Assembly: GCA_028684065.1 (NCBI GenBank)
Contig: JAQUGO010000001.1
Location: forward strand, 372,001 to 436,000
Direction: 5' to 3'
Length of the DNA stretch: 64,000 nucleotides
Source of the DNA: Sulfurospirillaceae bacterium
Lineage (GTDB): Bacteria > Campylobacterota > Campylobacteria > Campylobacterales > Sulfurospirillaceae
The translations under genes and the position numbers were made by a program. Shown here piece after piece: positions 60,779-64,000 of the stretch (its first letter is position 1; every line of letters starts with the position of its first letter). The notes beneath the pieces are model-generated. The model was not told where the DNA came from and made no database searches. It worked only from the letters and a program-made list of their open reading frames with translations.

Positions 60779-61432
60779 TTATTTTTGGAAGCTTGCATTT
60801 TCAGCGATAATCTTATAAACATAGCCTGAGCCAAAATTTTTATCAACACTGACAACACCTGTTGCAGTGACAATATCTCCGACTTTAACATGTGACTCTG
60901 TGGATGTAAATACAATTCTGCCTACTTCATTGTCAATACCTGTTCCATCTTGAATATGAATCCAATTACGACCGATGATATTTTCTGAAAATTTCACCAC
61001 TTTACCACGAATTTTAATCGTTGTACCGTTAAGCTTCACTCTGTCATTATAAGCTTCAGCGACGCTTAATGTGTCTTTTTGTTTGTAAGGAGATACTTTG
61101 ACCATCTCTGTAATTAACGCTAAATGAGCTGTTTGTGGTGTTTTGGTACGATACTGTAAATTAGATGCAAAAACGATTTCATCAAAGGTGCGGTTCAAAC
61201 TTTTACTCTCAAAATTTTTAACACGCATTTCCTCGGTAAAACGAACTTCCATACCCTTGTCTATTTGGACTCCTTCAACGGCTACCCAGTATTTTTTCTT
61301 GGCATCTTCAATATACAGATAGGTATAGCCACCACCATTAAGTGTATCCACGACTACGCCCTCATAAATATCACCTGCACTGAGCCTGCTTAGACAAGCA
61401 AGAGCTACTAAAAGCAACTTAAACATTTTCAT
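60779..61432 (-). CDS. nrfJ: NrfJ-like periplasmic protein with OB fold
   Basis: 217 residues with signal peptide (MKMFKLLLVALACLSRLSAG). The N-terminal half (GDIYEGVVVDTLNGGGYTYLYIED) resembles the NrfJ domain; the C-terminal half (IKIRGKVVKFSENIIGRNWIHIQDGTG...GDIVTATGVVSVDKNFGSGY) is an OB-fold like that of NrfJ and DNA-binding-like periplasmic proteins. In Wolinella the nrfHAIJ cluster has this gene after nrfI; its role in cytochrome c nitrite reductase formation is unsettled. It lies 39 bp after ccsBA and precedes the Crp/Fnr gene. Confidence 0.78.
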   Translation of the reverse strand: MKMFKLLLVALACLSRLSAGDIYEGVVVDTLNGGGYTYLYIEDAKKKYWVAVEGVQIDKGMEVRFTEEMRVKNFESKSLNRTFDEIVFASNLQYRTKTPQTAHLALITEMVKVSPYKQKDTLSVAEAYNDRVKLNGTTIKIRGKVVKFSENIIGRNWIHIQDGTGIDNEVGRIVFTSTESHVKVGDIVTATGVVSVDKNFGSGYVYKIIAENASFQK

Positions 61433-61471
61433 TTTTTTCCTTTATAATTTTATTTTTATACCGTTTGGTAC

Positions 61472-63898
61472 TTAAGTTTCAGAAGACTTCTGAAGCCGTC
61501 TATTTTTAAATGATACAGCTATCAAAATGGCCATTGCACTACAACAGCCATAAACCCATGTGGGGATAGGCACAGGGTCACCCGTAGCATACGAATGCAT
61601 CCCTGCTAAGTAAAAATTAACTCCAAAATAGGTCATCAAAATTGAAGCAAACCCTAAAACAGATAAAACCGCGAAAAGATAGCGTGAATAAAACTTAGGA
61701 ATAAGCCTTACATGTAAGATAATGGTGTAAATCAAAATAGAGATATACGCCCATGTCTCTTTAGGGTCCCAACCCCAATACCTTCCCCACGATTCATTCG
61801 CCCAAATACCCCCTAGAAAATTACCGATGACGAGCAGAACAAGTCCTATAAGAAGTGTCAGTTCATTGATGTCGGTTATATGTTTGATTGTCGCATCAAT
61901 ACGTTGGTTAGTGTTCCGTAACGAAAAGAGCACCAAACTCATGACACCCATAGCACAGCCCAGCCCTAAAAAGCCATAACTTGCCGTAATAATAGAAACA
62001 TGAATACTGAGCCAAAAGGATTTGAGTACAGGAACGAGATTCGTGATTTCAGGATCAATGTGACCTAGGTGTGCGACAAACATAAAAATACCCGCCATCA
62101 AAACCGAACCTGAGAGTGCAAAAAGTGATTGGCGCATAAAAAGCACACTAAAAAGTAAACACGACCATGCAATATACACGATAGATTCGTAGGTGTCACT
62201 AAAAGGAGCATGCCCACTCACAACCCAACGAGCGCCAAGCCCAAAAGTATGAACTAAAAACAACAGAAGAACTATTCCAAGAAGAGGTTTATCCCATTGA
62301 CGGCTAAAGGTTGTAGGACTAAAAATACGCCCAAAAGAAACGATTAAAAGAATCAATCCAGTCAGCATGTAGACTAGTGTCAAACGTTCAAAAATCATGA
62401 CTTTATTAAAAAGTATCTCACGCTTTATCTGCACTTTCGTAGGCATAATATCACTACCATAACGTGTTTGATACACTGAAAAGTCCTTCACATAAACGAG
62501 GGCTTTTGTATAATTCCGAGCAAAAACCTCATCCAAAAAAGTGCGAGAACTTTTACGTAAAGCATTACCTTCTTCACCCTCTACACTCTCCCACATTTGT
62601 TGAAAATCAAGCCATGCATGATTAGAACTCTGTGGTGATGGGAAAAACTTAAAAAGGGCCCCTCGATAAACCAAAAAAGCAATGTTAAGTTTTTCATCTA
62701 CTTTGATAATATCATTTTCAAAGGTACCACGTTGTGAGGGTTTTAAAGCCAATGCTTTTTGCACTTCACGTTCAAGTTTATAGGTTTTACCATCTTCAAA
62801 AAAATCGGCAAAGGAGGCTAAAGAAGCACTTTTATCAAGTCTAATAAACTCTTTAAGTTTGGGTGTCTTGACTTTAATTAAAGGAATTTTTTTCCAAATC
62901 GTTGGACGTGTAAACATCCCTAAAAGTATCTGCGTTGCATCCATATCGTAAAGGCTATTTTTACCACTTAGTTTATACATCACTTCTTGGCTGAGAGTTG
63001 CCAAAGGTTTCATTCTTCCCATGCGTGATTGCACAACCAATTCACCTAAAGCAGTAGTTAGTTCTTTAGAATTTTCACGATGCTCCCGCATATAGGTATC
63101 ACTATACTCACTGCTGGCATGTAAAGGTATTTGGCCCATAAAAAGTGCTAGGAAAAGCAAAGGTAGCGTTGTGGCTTTGACACGCGTTATGAGTTTTCTA
63201 AAACGAGATTTGGTATCAAAGAAATTTAAAATAAGCCCTAAAAAAAGAAAAAAATACCCTGCATACGTCACTTCAACACCAGGATCCTTATTAACCGTCA
63301 AAATGGTACCTTTTTCATCAGGATCATAAAAAGTTTGAAAAAATTTATAGCCTTTATAGATAAGTGTATGGTTCATTGAAATGGTATAGGTAAAATTTTG
63401 TGAATTATTCGTATCTATCAAGGTTACTTTGCTGGAATATTCCGAAGGTGATCGGCTTCCAGCATACCTTGTCAATTCAAAGTTATCCAGTTTTAATTCA
63501 AAAGGAAGGCGTATCTCTTTGCTCTTGTCATTTGAAAAATAGACCTTGCTAGAAGAACCTTCTCGTATTTTCATAACACCATCATCTCCTAAAAAATGAG
63601 TTAGTCCTGCACCGATTAAAATCAGTATAAATGAAAGGTGAAAAATAAACTTGGGTAGATGTTTGTAAAGCTTTGTTTTGTGAAGAATAAAGAGGAGATT
63701 GAGTGCGCTTAAAAAAAATAATGCTTGATACCAGAGCGCGTGATAAACATTTTTACGTGCCACAGTGGAACCAAAATCATTTTCAATAAAAGTAGCTACT
63801 GCTGCCCCTAAAGCAAGGGCTAAGAGCAATACCATCATGACTTTATAAGAGCTAAACACTTTATACAAAAATTCCACCTTAGTCACAATATAATACAC
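61472..63898 (-). CDS. nrfI: Fused cytochrome c synthase CcsBA (NrfI-like)
   Basis: 808 residues, the Campylobacterota fusion of CcsB (ResB) and CcsA. The N-terminal part (VMMVLLLALALGAAVATFIEND, residues about 17-250) holds four helices and a periplasmic domain. The C-terminal part carries the WWD haem-handling motif WGRYWGWDPKETWAYIS and conserved His residues (HTFGLGARWVVSGHAPFSD, HVSIITASYG). It exports haem and joins it to apocytochrome CxxCH. A member next to nrfA is classically NrfI, which handles the special CxxCK haem site of NrfA. A perfect palindrome separates it from the nrfA end. Confidence 0.92.
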   Translation of the reverse strand: MYYIVTKVEFLYKVFSSYKVMMVLLLALALGAAVATFIENDFGSTVARKNVYHALWYQALFFLSALNLLFILHKTKLYKHLPKFIFHLSFILILIGAGLTHFLGDDGVMKIREGSSSKVYFSNDKSKEIRLPFELKLDNFELTRYAGSRSPSEYSSKVTLIDTNNSQNFTYTISMNHTLIYKGYKFFQTFYDPDEKGTILTVNKDPGVEVTYAGYFFLFLGLILNFFDTKSRFRKLITRVKATTLPLLFLALFMGQIPLHASSEYSDTYMREHRENSKELTTALGELVVQSRMGRMKPLATLSQEVMYKLSGKNSLYDMDATQILLGMFTRPTIWKKIPLIKVKTPKLKEFIRLDKSASLASFADFFEDGKTYKLEREVQKALALKPSQRGTFENDIIKVDEKLNIAFLVYRGALFKFFPSPQSSNHAWLDFQQMWESVEGEEGNALRKSSRTFLDEVFARNYTKALVYVKDFSVYQTRYGSDIMPTKVQIKREILFNKVMIFERLTLVYMLTGLILLIVSFGRIFSPTTFSRQWDKPLLGIVLLLFLVHTFGLGARWVVSGHAPFSDTYESIVYIAWSCLLFSVLFMRQSLFALSGSVLMAGIFMFVAHLGHIDPEITNLVPVLKSFWLSIHVSIITASYGFLGLGCAMGVMSLVLFSLRNTNQRIDATIKHITDINELTLLIGLVLLVIGNFLGGIWANESWGRYWGWDPKETWAYISILIYTIILHVRLIPKFYSRYLFAVLSVLGFASILMTYFGVNFYLAGMHSYATGDPVPIPTWVYGCCSAMAILIAVSFKNRRLQKSSET

Positions 63899-63932
63899 TA
63901 AAAATGCCCATTGGAATTTTTAGTATAGCATA

Positions 63933-63960
63933 AGAGAAGAGAGAAATTTCTCTCTTCTCT
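63933..63960. terminator. Perfect 14-bp-arm palindrome between nrfA and ccsBA
   Basis: Arms AGAGAAGAGAGAAA and TTTCTCTCTTCTCT are exactly complementary with no spacer, so the RNA forms a long stem with a tiny loop. No long U-run follows on the - strand (TATGCTATAC), so it is likely an intercistronic stabiliser or partial terminator that lowers ccsBA relative to nrfA. Confidence 0.65.
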
Positions 63961-63969
63961 AGTGAAAAC

Positions 63970-64000
63970 TTACTTCTTATTCCAAGAAGATTTTCCATCG
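63970..64000 (-). CDS. nrfA: C-terminus of probable NrfA (cytochrome c nitrite reductase), partial
   Basis: Only the last nine complete codons and the stop are in the window, reading DGKSSWNKK. The identification rests on position: the next genes are ccsBA/nrfI and nrfJ, as in Campylobacterota nrfHAIJ clusters. The sequence alone is too short to prove it; another cytochrome c gene would also fit. Confidence 0.5.
   Translation of the reverse strand, partial: DGKSSWNKK

Overview
The window looks like chromosome of a low-GC Campylobacterota (Epsilonproteobacteria) bacterium, most likely Sulfurospirillum or a close relative. The grounds are the gene order napA-G-H-B-F-L-D without napC, a CcsBA/NrfJ pair behind the end of what looks like nrfA (nitrate ammonification), a Campylobacter-type major porin, CIRCE-controlled groESL, and many PAS/GGDEF/EAL and chemotaxis proteins. 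I recognised families by motif from memory; no database search was possible.

Layout. 1-4.3 kb is an AT-rich accessory segment ending at the 3' end of a tRNA-Met gene: a HerA/TraG-like ATPase running off the left edge, an orphan protein and an AlpA-like regulator coupled by ATGA overlaps, and a large orphan protein. 4.4-6.6 kb is tRNA-Met and groES-groEL. 6.7-8.1 kb holds two small paralogous porin-like proteins. 8.1-10.8 kb carries a YitT-type membrane protein, an L-2-hydroxyglutarate oxidase-like flavoprotein and a LUD protein. 11-17.6 kb holds two consecutive TAXI-type TRAP transporters plus a DUF1850 protein. 17.7-20.5 kb has yebC and leuA, the latter behind a Leu/Val-rich leader peptide and two copies of a multi-hairpin repeat. 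20.5-29.5 kb is signalling and housekeeping: chemotaxis receptor, DbpA helicase, diguanylate cyclase, Psd, a pseudo-receiver/PAS/EAL protein and a ferredoxin:thioredoxin reductase-rhodanese fusion. 29.5-31.3 kb has a YwqK-like protein and ychF.

31.3-38.9 kb is the periplasmic nitrate reductase operon, ending in a PAS protein with a probable ribbon-helix-helix tail, with an FNR-type box centred close to -41.5 of napA. Then come the major porin, an AlaX-like editing protein, a methyltransferase, a ferredoxin with another copy of the multi-hairpin repeat in its leader, and a nicotinate phosphoribosyltransferase-like protein.

44.8-56.2 kb is the most unusual part. One operon (- strand) encodes a rhodanese lipoprotein, two TVP38/TMEM64 membrane proteins, a CCG-type Fe-S oxidoreductase and a protein of about 1000 residues joining radical SAM, ArsM-like methyltransferase and a Cys/His-rich (DUF5714-like) module. 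Divergent from it lie a solute-binding protein, a diguanylate cyclase, a methylthioribose-kinase-like protein and a fusion of the two glycosyltransferase families (TIGR04282/TIGR04283) tied to arsenosugar or rSAM/selenodomain loci. I propose one divergent locus for a modified sugar, plausibly an organoarsenical; this is inference.

56.4-64 kb has two transporters, then the nrf region: end of nrfA, ccsBA (nrfI), nrfJ, a Crp/Fnr regulator and a PilJ/NarX-type sensor without a recognisable output domain. Nap reduces nitrate to nitrite and Nrf reduces nitrite to ammonium, so both halves of the pathway and a candidate shared regulator lie in the window.

Across the window the palindrome TTTACATGTAAA and its core recur far more often than composition predicts, between genes, over ribosome binding sites and inside genes.
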